A DNA stretch of 64,000 nt, from positions 125,232 to 189,231 of the forward strand of contig NZ_JAHQCX010000007.1 of assembly GCF_019042245.1 (NCBI RefSeq), written 5' to 3'. The notes beneath the pieces were generated by a model. It ran no database searches and was not told the DNA's origin. It saw nothing but the letters and a program-made list of their open reading frames with translations. The position numbers and the translations under genes are program-made. This DNA comes from Diplocloster modestus (GTDB lineage: Bacteria; Bacillota; Clostridia; Lachnospirales; Lachnospiraceae). Below, one piece after another: positions 24,902 through 34,177 of this stretch (positions are counted from its first letter, which is position 1; every line of letters begins with the position of its first letter).

Positions 24902-25763
24902 TCCGGCTGTCTCCCCCATTCTGGCTGCTGCTCTCATTCAGGCTGCTGTTCTTCCCCATAAAGATTTCACGGTACGCTCCCGGAGTCAGCCCGATAAACA
25001 TATTAAAAAAATTCGTAAAATGGCTCTGATCAGAAAATCCCGTCCGCATGGCAGATTCCAGCACAGATACGCCCTGTTCTAACAGTTTCTTAGCCTCGTT
25101 GATTCTGTATGCCTGCAAATACCGGTAAGGTGTCATTCCCCTGGATTTTGTGAACGCACGCAGCAGAGTGGATTTGCTAAGCCCAGTTGCCCTGCCGATC
25201 TGCTCCAGGCAGATATGTTCATGATAATGCTGCTCCATATAACGGCAGGCATCTTCGATCTCCTCCCGGTATTCCGGCAGCACGCTTTCAAAAGGCTGCC
25301 CGTAATGTCCGATCAAGTGGGAAACCAGTAATAACAGATTCTCCTCTTTCTCAAACTCTCCGGAACCTTCCATGATCTTCTGGTGCAGCGGACGCAGGTA
25401 ATTGGCGGGCTCTTCCTCGCAGATTACATTCGCGCTAAAACCCGTCAGTTCTTTCTTCCCCGTCACCTCTTCTGCCAGTTCCAGCATAACGTCCTTTGTA
25501 ATGTGTATCGCCCGGTAATCCAGCGTTCCTCCATCCCGCTGTACACACTCATGGGTGTCGCCGGGATGAAACAGGATGATATTGCCCGGACCAATGATAT
25601 GATCTTTGTTCCTGCAGGTCAGAGAGCGCTCTCCTTCCTCGATAAAACCAATCACATAATAATCGTGAAAATGATTAGGAAAAGCTTGGGCAATACCCTG
25701 GAAACGGTATGCTTCAATTTTTAAATCCTCGTCATAACAGACGGTACGTATTTCTTTTTTCAT
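24891..25763 (-). CDS. AraC family regulator with cupin sensor domain
   Basis: 290 residues. The N-terminal cupin has HFHDYYVIGFIEEGERSLTC and LFHPGDTHECVQRDGGTLDY. The C-terminal AraC domain has ACRYMEQHYHEHICLEQIGR, GLSKSTLLRAFTKSRGMTPY, YRINEAKKLLEQG and MRTGFSDQSHFTNFFNMFIG. A short Ser/Asn-rich tail follows and overlaps the exporter start. AGGAGG stands 8 nt before the ATG. Pairing with an EamA exporter suggests that it senses the exported compound; that is inference. Confidence 0.92.
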   Translation of the reverse strand: MKKEIRTVCYDEDLKIEAYRFQGIAQAFPNHFHDYYVIGFIEEGERSLTCRNKDHIIGPGNIILFHPGDTHECVQRDGGTLDYRAIHITKDVMLELAEEVTGKKELTGFSANVICEEEPANYLRPLHQKIMEGSGEFEKEENLLLLVSHLIGHYGQPFESVLPEYREEIEDACRYMEQHYHEHICLEQIGRATGLSKSTLLRAFTKSRGMTPYRYLQAYRINEAKKLLEQGVSVLESAMRTGFSDQSHFTNFFNMFIGLTPGAYREIFMGKNSSLNESSSQNGGDSRNGE

Positions 25764-25911
25764 TGTGGTATCCTCCTGCCAATGAACTGTATTTTACACT
25801 CTTTTTTACACTGTGGCTTGTAAAATATCGTCATTCTCTGCTCATGTGATAGGGATAGCCGTTGCGGGCTGGTGACGGTACGGGTGTTCGCTTTTTGTTC
25901 CCAATAAACAA

Positions 25912-25943
25912 AACCTGATTCTATCAAATCGTAAAATCAGGTT
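25912..25943 (-). terminator. Terminator of the fbp-alkD operon
   Basis: AACCTGATT pairs with AATCAGGTT (9 bp, 14-nt loop) and the minus strand continues TTGTTTATT. It lies 54 nt after the alkD-like stop. Confidence 0.7.
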
Positions 25944-25996
25944 CTGTATCATTGAATATTAAATTGAATACAATCTATACGTTCCTCCGTGTCGGC

Positions 25997-26731
25997 TTAA
26001 CGCTTCATCTGCTTTAATAATTCTTTCCTCTCAGCGCTGACCCTGTAAGATTCCCTGGCCTTTTGAAGAGCCTTATTATACGTCCAGTCATCCAGACGGC
26101 ACCGCAGCAGATAGCCATGGGTCCGTTCCGGGTATTTCGCATAGGCTGTGGACACCAGCCAGGCCTGAGCCATACGCACATAATAATGCGGGCTTAACAC
26201 CTGGTCACACCTTTCCAGCACCTGTTCCACATAGGAATCCAGAAGATAGTGATCCAGCATCAGAACTAACCCGACCCGAATCGTCCAGGGTTCCCCGCTG
26301 TTTATATAGGAGTCAATCTGCTGCCAGAACGGCTCCTGATACTGTTTCACCTGCTTTAATCCGCTGCAGAAGCAGTCGCAGACAGCCCAGTTATCCACAT
26401 AGGGCAGAAACGCCCGGATCTGCCTGATCCACTCCTCATAATCCATCCTGCCCAGCCCCAGCACGATCCCGTGCAGCATAGATTCCTCGTAATAGTGATG
26501 GGTATTTTCCTCCAGATATTCTCTCCAGTTCCCTTTGGCGATCTCCCGGCCGATTTCCCGCAGCTTCGGCATCCGGATGCCCAGGATCAGTTCCTGCTCT
26601 TTTCCCGGAACCAGATTCGAATGGAACTCCCGGTATCCGCTGTCTGCCTGTCCCTGTATGTATTCCAGAAAGTACCGGTATGAATTTTCATCCCAGTGTT
26701 CCAGATCCCATTCTTTTATCTCTTTAAACAT
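25997..26731 (-). CDS. DNA alkylation repair protein, AlkD-like HEAT-repeat family
   Basis: 244 residues. The DNA_alkylation family excises alkylated bases using stacked helical repeats. Seen: LILGIRMPKLREIGREIAKG, ESMLHGIVLGLGRMDYEEW, LPYVDNWAVCDCFCSGLKQV (the conserved W/D region near the active site), EPWTIRVGLVLMLDHYL and MAQAWLVSTAYAKYPERT. Its start overlaps the fbp stop by 8 nt, so translation is probably coupled to a gluconeogenic gene, an odd pairing. The enzyme activity is inferred from family. Confidence 0.85.
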   Translation of the reverse strand: MFKEIKEWDLEHWDENSYRYFLEYIQGQADSGYREFHSNLVPGKEQELILGIRMPKLREIGREIAKGNWREYLEENTHHYYEESMLHGIVLGLGRMDYEEWIRQIRAFLPYVDNWAVCDCFCSGLKQVKQYQEPFWQQIDSYINSGEPWTIRVGLVLMLDHYLLDSYVEQVLERCDQVLSPHYYVRMAQAWLVSTAYAKYPERTHGYLLRCRLDDWTYNKALQKARESYRVSAERKELLKQMKR

Positions 26732-28712
26732 CGTTTACTCCGGTTTCCCTGATCAGTCCGGACCGATAGGCCCGCAGCAGTTTCTCCAGATCCTGAATGG
26801 AATCCTTCAGATTCCGGCCGATGTCCGTGTCCGCCACTTGCCTGCGCCGGTTCGCATATTCTACTACCACTGCCTCTGAAAATATATCGCTCTCATTGAG
26901 TACGGCGTCTTCCACCGATTTGAAAGGCTCATGAGACACCAGGCGCAGCCCGTAAGAATTGTAGATCAGCGTATAACCCGCGATCCCGGTTTGGCTCTGA
27001 TAGGCTTTACAGAAGCCGCCGTCGATGATCAGCAGCTTGCCGCCGCATTTTACCGGGGACTCCCCTCTCTTGGAGCGGACCGGCACATGGCCGTTGATGA
27101 TATGCGAGTCTTCCGTGGACAGACCAAACTCTGTCAGAATCCGATTTACCACTTCCTCCTGTTCGATCAGCATATAGTAATTATTTTTCTTTTCACTCCG
27201 CAGCTTTTCATCATCCAGAAAATACCGCTCGAAGGTTGCCATCTTTTCTTTTCCGAATACCGGGGAATTCTCATTTGTCCAGATAAACCAGAGGATGTCC
27301 TGGCCGTAGAACTTCTCCTCCATGGACTCGGGCTCCCACCGCAGATAGTACCCCTTCCTGGCGTACTGCTCCAGAATATCATAGAGGGCTTTCCCGCTGT
27401 ACATCTTTCCGTGAATCTCCACCTGCCGGAAACTTCCGTCCTCATTGAGCGGAACGCAGCCATGGTACAGCAGGTTGGAGTTATATACCAGATAAAGGCT
27501 TCCGTTGTTCATCAGAAAGCGCACGTGCTTTTGCAGTTTGTCGCAGTTTAAAAATGCCGTCTGCAGCCGCTCCATCACCATCTTTTCCTCCAGGGTCAGC
27601 GCGTATGGATCCTCCTTACGTATGGTCGGGAAGGAATGGTCTTTAAGCTTACAGGTCTGTCCTTCGATAAAGACGCTCCCCTCCGCCTGATCGATCTTGT
27701 CCAGCAGCATGCGGCTCTCCATATGGAATTCCGGCCTTCTCTTGATCAACTGTCCCTCCAACTTCAGCTGGATGATCGTGATCGCTTTATGCATCTTGCG
27801 TTCCAGCTTCGCCGATTTTACACCGGTTAATCCCGGATTGTCCGTCACCTGGAAGCAGTCGCAGTTATCTTCCCCGTAGGTCTCCAGCGCAAAAGTGGCC
27901 AGAGGCAGCAAGTTGATTCCGTAATCTTCTTCCAGGGTGTCCAGATTGCCATACTTGGCGCATAGGCGCACCACGTTGGCGATACAGGCCAGATGGCCGG
28001 ACGCCGCGCCCATCCAGACCGCGTCGTGATTCCCCCACTGCACATCCACGGAGTGATAATTCATCAGTGTATCCATCACCTGAACCGCTCCGGCTCCACG
28101 GTCGTAGATATCACCCACCACATGCAGATGATCCACCACCAGACGCTGGATCAGATTTGAAAGCGTCACGATGGTCTCTTTTGCCCGGCCGATCCGGATA
28201 ATGGTCTGAATTATTTCATTATAATAAGCTTCCTTGTCCAGCACTTCTTCCTTCTCATGCAGCAATTCCTCGATGATATAGACGAAGTCCTTGGGAAGGG
28301 CTTTCCGTACCTTGGATCTGGTGTATTTGGAGGACACTCTCCTGGCGATCTGGATCAAACGGTGCATCGTAACCTTGTACCAGTCCTCCAGACTCTCCTC
28401 GTCCCCTTCCTGCTTCATCACCAGTTCCAGCTTCTGTTCCGGATAATAGATTAATGTCGCCAGGCTCTGCTTATCCCGTTTGCTTAAAGTCTTTCCGAAT
28501 TCATCATCAATTTTCCGCTTCACGGCGCCGGAACCATTGCGCAGCACATGGCTGAACTGCTCATATGCCCCGTGGACATCCGAGACAAAATGTTCCGTGC
28601 CCTTGGGCAGGTTTAATATGGCCTGAAGGTTGACAATTTCGGTAGCTGCCGACGCGATGGTCGGATACTGCTTCGCTATACTTTTCAGATATTTCAGCTC
28701 TATCTTTTCCAT
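26724..28712 (-). CDS. fbp: Fructose-1,6-bisphosphatase, class III
   Basis: 662 residues from ATG 28712 (GGGAGG upstream). Class III FBPase is the Firmicutes form that hydrolyses fructose-1,6-bisphosphate in gluconeogenesis. It has a calcineurin-like metal centre: FVSDVHGAYEQFSHVLRNGS, HVVGDIYDRGAGAVQVMD, VQWGNHDAVWMGAASGHLAC and INGHVPVRSKRGESPVKCGG. The length is as expected. Together with pckA, it gives the organism the key gluconeogenic steps within this window. Confidence 0.96.
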   Translation of the reverse strand: MEKIELKYLKSIAKQYPTIASAATEIVNLQAILNLPKGTEHFVSDVHGAYEQFSHVLRNGSGAVKRKIDDEFGKTLSKRDKQSLATLIYYPEQKLELVMKQEGDEESLEDWYKVTMHRLIQIARRVSSKYTRSKVRKALPKDFVYIIEELLHEKEEVLDKEAYYNEIIQTIIRIGRAKETIVTLSNLIQRLVVDHLHVVGDIYDRGAGAVQVMDTLMNYHSVDVQWGNHDAVWMGAASGHLACIANVVRLCAKYGNLDTLEEDYGINLLPLATFALETYGEDNCDCFQVTDNPGLTGVKSAKLERKMHKAITIIQLKLEGQLIKRRPEFHMESRMLLDKIDQAEGSVFIEGQTCKLKDHSFPTIRKEDPYALTLEEKMVMERLQTAFLNCDKLQKHVRFLMNNGSLYLVYNSNLLYHGCVPLNEDGSFRQVEIHGKMYSGKALYDILEQYARKGYYLRWEPESMEEKFYGQDILWFIWTNENSPVFGKEKMATFERYFLDDEKLRSEKKNNYYMLIEQEEVVNRILTEFGLSTEDSHIINGHVPVRSKRGESPVKCGGKLLIIDGGFCKAYQSQTGIAGYTLIYNSYGLRLVSHEPFKSVEDAVLNESDIFSEAVVVEYANRRRQVADTDIGRNLKDSIQDLEKLLRAYRSGLIRETGVNDV

Positions 28713-28779
28713 GAAATTCCTCCCTTTTGAAGCTGCACGCATCCATGCATGACTCTGCACCTGAATGCGCTTTTGTCTT

Positions 28780-29403
28780 CTAATCCAGATGCTGTCCGGA
28801 CTGGATCAGCTCCACCCTGGTAATGACATCATCTTTGATCTTGGCGATCCGAAGTGCATGTCCCTGGAAATAGACACAGGCTCCCGTGCCGATCTGATCC
28901 CCGTTCTCTTCCAGCATCCTGCGCACCAGATGTTCCAGCGTCTCATCTTTCTCACAGGGAATATGTATATGGTTCACCGCATTGACCACACGTACCTTCT
29001 GGTTTCCCCGATACACTGTCCTCTCGATTTCATCGAAACTGCTGAACAGAAACTTTCTGGTGGCAAATAACAGCGCGATGGCAATCGCTCCGGCCAGAAT
29101 CTCCCACGCGTTCAGGTGTTCCACGATCATCTGCCGGGCCGTGGCAAATAACAGCACTTCGATGACAGTTCCGGGCGTATGCTTGCAGAGCATCTTTACA
29201 AACTCGACCCCTATCACCAGGTTCATCGTCCACGCCAGAAAATTGTTAAAGCTTCCATTATCCTCCAGAACATTGATGCTGGTTCCAATCTCCCCAACCA
29301 GCCGTACCGCCAGTACGGCCACCACCACCAGTATAAAAGCTCCGATCACCGTCTCGACCACCGTCGCCACTTCAAAAATACCCTTCTGTAAAAACTTTTT
29401 CAC
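28780..29403 (-). CDS. PsiE-like membrane protein with C-terminal cytoplasmic domain
   Basis: 207 residues from GTG 29403 with GGAGG 6 nt upstream. Four hydrophobic helices: VVETVIGAFILVVVAVLAVR, FNNFLAWTMNLVIGVEFVKM, GTVIEVLLFATARQMIVEHL and WEILAGAIAIALLFATRKFL. The pattern and LVIGVEFVKMLCKHTPG resemble the PsiE (phosphate-starvation) family. The last 80 residues look like a small soluble domain (HIPCEKDETLEHLVRRMLEE) of the transporter-associated type. The function is not established. Confidence 0.65.
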   Translation of the reverse strand: MKKFLQKGIFEVATVVETVIGAFILVVVAVLAVRLVGEIGTSINVLEDNGSFNNFLAWTMNLVIGVEFVKMLCKHTPGTVIEVLLFATARQMIVEHLNAWEILAGAIAIALLFATRKFLFSSFDEIERTVYRGNQKVRVVNAVNHIHIPCEKDETLEHLVRRMLEENGDQIGTGACVYFQGHALRIAKIKDDVITRVELIQSGQHLD

Positions 29404-29594
29404 ACAGGACCTCCTTCATTTTTGGTATCGTCTGACCTAATGCAATTATACCTACCAGTTCATCCATGTGCAAGCGTTTTTGCCCTTCCTGTGGCAACAT
29501 GTCCTCCATTAACACGCTACTTCCATGGTCTTTCCGCTGACGGATGTCCACCACCGACACTGTGTCTTTAAGGAATTCCTATAAAGGGAGCAAA

Positions 29595-29634
29595 GGGAAT
29601 GCTGCCGAATAATAAAACATACAGCAGCATTCCC
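29595..29634 (-). terminator. Terminator after the envelope-protein cluster
   Basis: GGGAATGCTGC pairs with GCAGCATTCCC (11 bp, 18-nt loop); the minus strand continues TTTGCTCCCTTTAT. It lies about 60 nt after the stop of the lipoprotein gene at 29696. Confidence 0.75.
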
Positions 29635-29695
29635 AATATGCGGATTATTTAAGAGGTTGATTCTCATTGCCAGGTACAAAACCTGCCTTTACTGA

Positions 29696-30052
29696 TTACT
29701 GTGCAAGTGCCGTTTCAATCTCATTCTTGGTATCTTTGATCCAATCATCGGCAGTACCCAGCCATTCAATTATTTCATCGTACTTTTCATCTGTAAGTTC
29801 ATCTTCTCCTTCAAGAAGTTCTTTATATTGCCCAAGCAGAGACGACATCTCCTGAAATACACTAATCAATTCCTCATCGAGAACCTCTGCGTTTTCGTTA
29901 ATTAGATCTGCAGTTTCGTCAAATGAAGTACTGGTCGTGTTGAATGCGTCTATCGCTTCCTGCTTTTTAACATTGTCTCCACACCCTACTATGCAGAACA
30001 TAAGTGACAGAACCATTGTGATGGTCAAAATACATGTAATTGATTTTTTCAT
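29696..30052 (-). CDS. Small predicted lipoprotein, unknown function
   Basis: 118 residues from ATG 30052 (AAGGAAA upstream). The signal peptide MKKSITCILTITMVLSLMFC ends in the lipobox IVGC. The mature part is acidic and mostly helical (ENAEVLDEELISVFQEMSSL, EGEDELTDEKYDEIIEWLGT). It resembles in layout the longer lipoprotein at 31979, which also begins with a helical region. Not recognised beyond that. It is last in the cluster that includes TM2, SHOCT and LemA proteins. Confidence 0.75.
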   Translation of the reverse strand: MKKSITCILTITMVLSLMFCIVGCGDNVKKQEAIDAFNTTSTSFDETADLINENAEVLDEELISVFQEMSSLLGQYKELLEGEDELTDEKYDEIIEWLGTADDWIKDTKNEIETALAQ

Positions 30053-30105
30053 TTTAAGATTTCCTTTCATCTGCCGATGGATTTAATAAATTTTGTAGTT
30101 ACTGT

Positions 30106-30303
30106 TTAATTACCCCAGACATTACCATTTTTATCTAAGAATTTACCTGTGCAGACCTTAACAATGTCTATGATCCAACCGATACCCAGACAGCCGCCTG
30201 TTAGCAGCCAGATAATTCCTGTGCCGATTTTTCCCGCCAGGAATCTATGTAATCCAATTCCTCCCAGTAAGATTGTGATGATGATTGCAGGTGTTTTTTC
30301 CAT
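30106..30303 (-). CDS. TM2 domain protein
   Basis: 65 residues, two membrane helices: AIIITILLGGIGLHRFLAGK and GTGIIWLLTGGCLGIGWIID, then VKVCTGKFLDKNGNVWGN. This is the classic TM2 domain (GxHRFYxGK-like motif, here GLHRFLAGK, and the I-D-I-V ending). AAGGAG precedes the ATG. The biochemical role of TM2 proteins is not defined in bacteria. It sits among envelope-associated genes. Confidence 0.88.
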   Translation of the reverse strand: MEKTPAIIITILLGGIGLHRFLAGKIGTGIIWLLTGGCLGIGWIIDIVKVCTGKFLDKNGNVWGN

Positions 30304-30363
30304 TTTAAATAACTCCTTTCATATTTTTATATATATTATTTCTTCTGCATTCCGCTGTACTCC

Positions 30364-31317
30364 TTAAATTCTAAGGAGTTGACGTTTTTTGGCAGTAAAT
30401 TCTTCCTCTGTGATGACGCCGGAATCCAGCAACGCCTTGTATTTCTGGATCTCGCTGACGGTGTCACCCGCAGTCGGAGTCTGAGCCGCCATGGACCGAG
30501 GCTGGTCGATGAAAGCTCCTTTTACGGTATGGAGCTCCTGTGCGTCCGGATTAAGCAGAATCATCAGGCCACTGGAGAGTGCGTACAGCTCTTCGGTCAT
30601 CTCTTGATATTCTTCTAAATAATCCCGGATACTGGGATAATGGGCGTGAAACGACGGTCCATCCCATGTCAACTGATAGTACGGCCAGTAGGGATGCTCC
30701 ATAGTCAGCACCATATGAAACTGACCAACAGGACCGGGCACCTCGAACCTCGGCTCCGGGATATAGGGGCGTGGGGGCGGTGAACCGTCCCGATCCCCAT
30801 CCCTCTGCTCCATCATGCGTTCTATGCGTTCCATCCGCTCAAATTCCTGCCGATCCCGTGTGAAACGGTCAATATCCGTCTGAATGGCGCCCACCCGGTC
30901 AGGGACATCGCTCTCGTAACAGCGCAAAGCGTCTTTGCCGCCTTCCAGCAGCGGACTTCTATCCTCCCAAATCTGAAAGCCCTTCAGGCAGGAAGCCTCA
31001 AAGACCAGGTGGTCACTCTTTCCCTTGAGGCGAAATAATCTATGCTCCGCGTCTATCACGAAATCGTCGTCTAAAAAACTGAAATCATACCGGGCTGTCT
31101 CCGTAAAGATATCCCGCAGGGACTGGTTTTCTTCATAGAATGTCATGTACTGCCGGAACTCCGCTAACGACATCTGTTCTGCCCTTCCATCCGGCAGATC
31201 GATTTTTCGGTCACACTCCTTGCAGATGGGCATATCCTCGATTATCGTGGGGAATAGTCGTGGCGTGGGACTACCGCAGATAGGGCATAGTTTTTTGTTA
31301 TTACTAAAAAGGCCCAT
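30364..31317 (-). CDS. Zinc-ribbon and SHOCT domain protein
   Basis: 317 residues. The N-terminus has LCPICGSPTPRLFPTIIEDM followed by PICKECDRKI, a four-Cys zinc ribbon of the DUF4428 kind. The middle is unrecognised and contains a Pro-rich stretch (PPPRPYIPEPRFEVPGP). The C-terminus is a SHOCT domain (IQKYKALLDSGVITEEEFTA), a short helix pair common in proteins that assemble at membranes. It starts 3 nt after the LemA stop; the two are coexpressed. The function is unknown. Confidence 0.75.
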   Translation of the reverse strand: MGLFSNNKKLCPICGSPTPRLFPTIIEDMPICKECDRKIDLPDGRAEQMSLAEFRQYMTFYEENQSLRDIFTETARYDFSFLDDDFVIDAEHRLFRLKGKSDHLVFEASCLKGFQIWEDRSPLLEGGKDALRCYESDVPDRVGAIQTDIDRFTRDRQEFERMERIERMMEQRDGDRDGSPPPRPYIPEPRFEVPGPVGQFHMVLTMEHPYWPYYQLTWDGPSFHAHYPSIRDYLEEYQEMTEELYALSSGLMILLNPDAQELHTVKGAFIDQPRSMAAQTPTAGDTVSEIQKYKALLDSGVITEEEFTAKKRQLLRI

Positions 31318-31320
31318 AAA

Positions 31321-31875
31321 TCATTCCTCCATATCCGGCATGTCTGCCTTTTCCTTAACAGCCTCCAGATAATCCCGCTGGTGAAAGCCAAGCATCCCGG
31401 CGATCAGGCTGGTTGGGACCATCCGGATAGCTCTGTTGAGTTTCGTAACACTATCGTTGTAGATAAGGCCGCTGGTTTGCACCATCTTTTCATAACTGTC
31501 AATCGCGTTCATGAATCTAGCGTAGGTTTCGCTGGCTTTCAACTCAGGGTACCGCTCGGCTACCATGGAGATACGGCCCAGGTTCTCGCTTATGACCTCT
31601 TCCTGTTTCAATACATCGTCAGGCGCAGACTTTGCGGTGATAACGCTACGACGAGATTTGATGGTTTCAATCAGTGTCTGGTACTCGTGGACAGCATAGC
31701 TCTTGGTCAGATCCACCAGAGCCGTCAGCGCGTCAAAGCGGGAGGAGAGTTGTACGCCGATCTGGCTCATGGCGTTGTTGATGTTCTCGTCCATAACCGC
31801 CAGCTTCCGCCGGGTGGACATAACCCAGCTAACGAGCAGAACTAAGACCAGAACGATGATGATTAAAATTGCCAC
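31321..31875 (-). CDS. LemA family protein
   Basis: 184 residues from GTG 31875, 5 nt after AGGAGGT. One N-terminal membrane helix (AILIIIVLVLVLLVSWVMST) is followed by the LemA core: VMDENINNAMSQIGVQLSSR, FDALTALVDLTKSYAVHE and YPELKASETYARFMNAIDSY. LemA proteins form a helical bundle and are often linked to membrane proteases or SHOCT proteins. It is probably cytoplasm-facing. Its role here is unknown. Confidence 0.9.
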   Translation of the reverse strand: MAILIIIVLVLVLLVSWVMSTRRKLAVMDENINNAMSQIGVQLSSRFDALTALVDLTKSYAVHEYQTLIETIKSRRSVITAKSAPDDVLKQEEVISENLGRISMVAERYPELKASETYARFMNAIDSYEKMVQTSGLIYNDSVTKLNRAIRMVPTSLIAGMLGFHQRDYLEAVKEKADMPDMEE

Positions 31876-31978
31876 AGAGACCTCCTTTCAGTAAAAAAAC
31901 ATGATTCTGGGAGCGGAATTTTTTACTATGTATTTGCCGTATTACGCGAGGCCCCCTATCGGTCAGCTGAACCACAAA

Positions 31979-32785
31979 TCATTCCTCAGAGCTCTGCGTA
32001 AAATAGATGGCGTTTAAGCCCGTGTTGTCTGGAAATAGCATCATCACCGGTGTGCCGCCAACATCCGTGAACAGGGCGGAATACACAAGCTCTGATTCGG
32101 AATTGGCAAACTCGATACTAAAAGTGCCCTCATCTACCTGTACGTAAGTGCCCTCCAAAGTGCCGCCGCCCTGTAGCATACTGACGTTTTTGTCGTCTTT
32201 GAATAGGATCTGCAGCGAACCGCCGTACTGCTCCAACGCGGAAACAGCATCTTCCTCGTTCATTTCCTGGCCGTTAAGATAGCCGCCGGAGAAGTCCCAG
32301 CTGCTGCCGGGAATATTTTCTGGAATCGAATAGAATTCCAGGGTATCCAGAAGACTGACGCCTGTGCCTGCAGCCCCGGTGCCGCCCTCCGCGGAAGCAT
32401 CAGTGCCGCCTTCTGCGGCATCCTCCGTATCGCTCGCGGCAACATAAGGCTCGGAAACTATCGCGCTCATGTCACCTACCCAGGCATAGAGGTCGTCGCA
32501 GCTCTTTTTCAGCTCGTCGATCTGCTCCTGGGTCGCATCGGAGGGTTCTTCAATGATTGGCTTGATGGTGTTTATTTCATCCACGATTTCATTCAGGCCA
32601 TCGGCAATCTCCGTATCCTGATTCCATCCGTTTTCGGTAGCTCTTGTGACCATGTTATTATAGGCGTCGGCCAGAGAGTTGTAGCTCTCGGTCAATGCCG
32701 CAACATCGGGGCCAGAGTCACCGCAGGCCGCCAGGGGCAGAACCATCACAACAGCAAGGATTGTTGCAAAAAACTTTTTCATCAT
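31979..32785 (-). CDS. Predicted lipoprotein, unknown function
   Basis: 268 residues with signal MMKKFFATILAVVMVLPLAA and the lipobox Cys next. Residues 30-105 form a helical domain (LTESYNSLADAYNNMVTRAT). A Gly/Ala/Thr/Ser linker follows (TDASAEGGTGAAGTG), then a beta-rich domain (SSWDFSGGYLNGQEMNEEDA, GGTLEGTYVQVDEGTFSIEF). The N-terminal half resembles the small lipoprotein at 29696. It is probably the first gene of the TM2/SHOCT/LemA cluster. No family was recognised. Confidence 0.75.
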   Translation of the reverse strand: MMKKFFATILAVVMVLPLAACGDSGPDVAALTESYNSLADAYNNMVTRATENGWNQDTEIADGLNEIVDEINTIKPIIEEPSDATQEQIDELKKSCDDLYAWVGDMSAIVSEPYVAASDTEDAAEGGTDASAEGGTGAAGTGVSLLDTLEFYSIPENIPGSSWDFSGGYLNGQEMNEEDAVSALEQYGGSLQILFKDDKNVSMLQGGGTLEGTYVQVDEGTFSIEFANSESELVYSALFTDVGGTPVMMLFPDNTGLNAIYFTQSSEE

Positions 32786-32911
32786 ACATTCTCCTTTTTG
32801 ATTACTTTATGTACTTCACATCGGTATTCGAGTAAAGAATAAACCAATATTCCTCAAAAATGGGCGACTTAGCATGAAACGAACGAAAGCTGCATCGAAT
32901 CGACAGTATGC

Positions 32912-34177
32912 TCAAAGAAACAATCGCAAGATAAACTGGCCATCCCGGGCAGAAAAGGAATACACTCCGCCATACCGCTCCACAATAGCACAGATGCTGT
33001 GCACGCCAATACCGTGGCCCGGCTGTGTGGCAATAGGCAGCCCATTTTCAAAGTTAACCGTCGCCCCGCAGGGATTTGTCACCTGCAGGAAGAGCCTTTG
33101 CTCCTTTTTATAAGCACGTACATCGATCAGGCGGTCTCCTCCAGTCAGTGTACTGCAGGCATTCAGCGCATTTTCCAGAGCATTGGACAGCAGCACACAC
33201 AAGTCACTGTCCGATACTTCCAGAAACATCGGCAGCGCCGCCTGGACTTTTACGGTAATCCCCGCATTCGCGGCCCGGCCGGCAAAAGCGGAAAGGATAA
33301 GGTTTACTGTCTCATTCTCACAAAAAACCTGTATTTTTTGGGCCTCAATCCCCGCACAGATACCTTGGATATATTCCTGGGCCTGGGTAATCTGCCCGTT
33401 CTCCATGCAGGCTAAAAGGTATTGCAGATGGTGGCGCAGATCGTGGCGGTAAGAGCTGGCCTGTTTCTGGGATTCCCGCAAGGCGGAAATTTCCCTGATG
33501 GACTGAGCCACCTGGATGTGCAGGCTATTTTGTATCTGCTCCATTTGGAAGCGTTTTCGTTCCTCCGCCGAGCTATACAATAAAAACACCAAATAAGCCA
33601 CGCAGCAGACAAAGGGCATAAACTCTAACACCGCCGGAACGCCCTGGGCAAGCAAGTTTGTGTACACCGTCGTCAGATAATCAAACCCATAGTAGATCGC
33701 TGGAATCAGGCCGAAGTGCCATTGGATCCGGAACGGCCGCTTTTCAATGGAACAGACGGCGGGGGCTATATAGTGAAGCAGGAGCAGCAGCAGCGGCAGT
33801 GTAATCATCAACTCCACTGCTGCCTGAGCCAACTCGTCCCTGTGAAACAGCACCACGGCAAATAGAGCCAGCCATCGGCGCAGCTGACAGCACAAATAGG
33901 CCGTCAGCACACAGAGGACCGGCCACAGCCGCTTGCGGGTTATCGCAGACAACAGCAGCGCCAACGGCAGATGGGTAACAAGGGGATAAATCTTTTTTAT
34001 AAGTGCCGCGTCCCAAATGTTATAGATGCATCCCTGCAGGATCAGCAGCACAGCCAGCCCCACAGCGATGATACGCCGATTGCGCCGGCTGCAAAAAGCG
34101 CTGCAAAAAGCCGCGGACAGTACCCCTCCAAAAATTCCAACAGCAAGGCTGTTTGCAAGCACCACCCAATTATTCAT
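32912..34177 (-). CDS. AgrC/NatK-like sensor histidine kinase (GHKL type)
   Basis: 421 residues. The first 200 form six or seven hydrophobic helices (for example WVVLANSLAVGIFGGVLSAA, AAVELMITLPLLLLLLHYIA). The catalytic part has the His box SSYRHDLRHHLQYLLACMEN, the N box LSNALENALNACSTLTGG and the G box QPGHGIGVHSICAIVERYGG, the layout of peptide- or membrane-sensing kinases that pair with LytTR regulators. Its ATG overlaps the regulator stop (ATGA). There is no peptide precursor gene next to it. Confidence 0.9.
   Translation of the reverse strand: MNNWVVLANSLAVGIFGGVLSAAFCSAFCSRRNRRIIAVGLAVLLILQGCIYNIWDAALIKKIYPLVTHLPLALLLSAITRKRLWPVLCVLTAYLCCQLRRWLALFAVVLFHRDELAQAAVELMITLPLLLLLLHYIAPAVCSIEKRPFRIQWHFGLIPAIYYGFDYLTTVYTNLLAQGVPAVLEFMPFVCCVAYLVFLLYSSAEERKRFQMEQIQNSLHIQVAQSIREISALRESQKQASSYRHDLRHHLQYLLACMENGQITQAQEYIQGICAGIEAQKIQVFCENETVNLILSAFAGRAANAGITVKVQAALPMFLEVSDSDLCVLLSNALENALNACSTLTGGDRLIDVRAYKKEQRLFLQVTNPCGATVNFENGLPIATQPGHGIGVHSICAIVERYGGVYSFSARDGQFILRLFL

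Noticed and set aside
29372-29560. A 62-residue minus-strand frame before the PsiE-like gene
   Set aside because: No ribosome site and no family resemblance; it overlaps the PsiE-like start.
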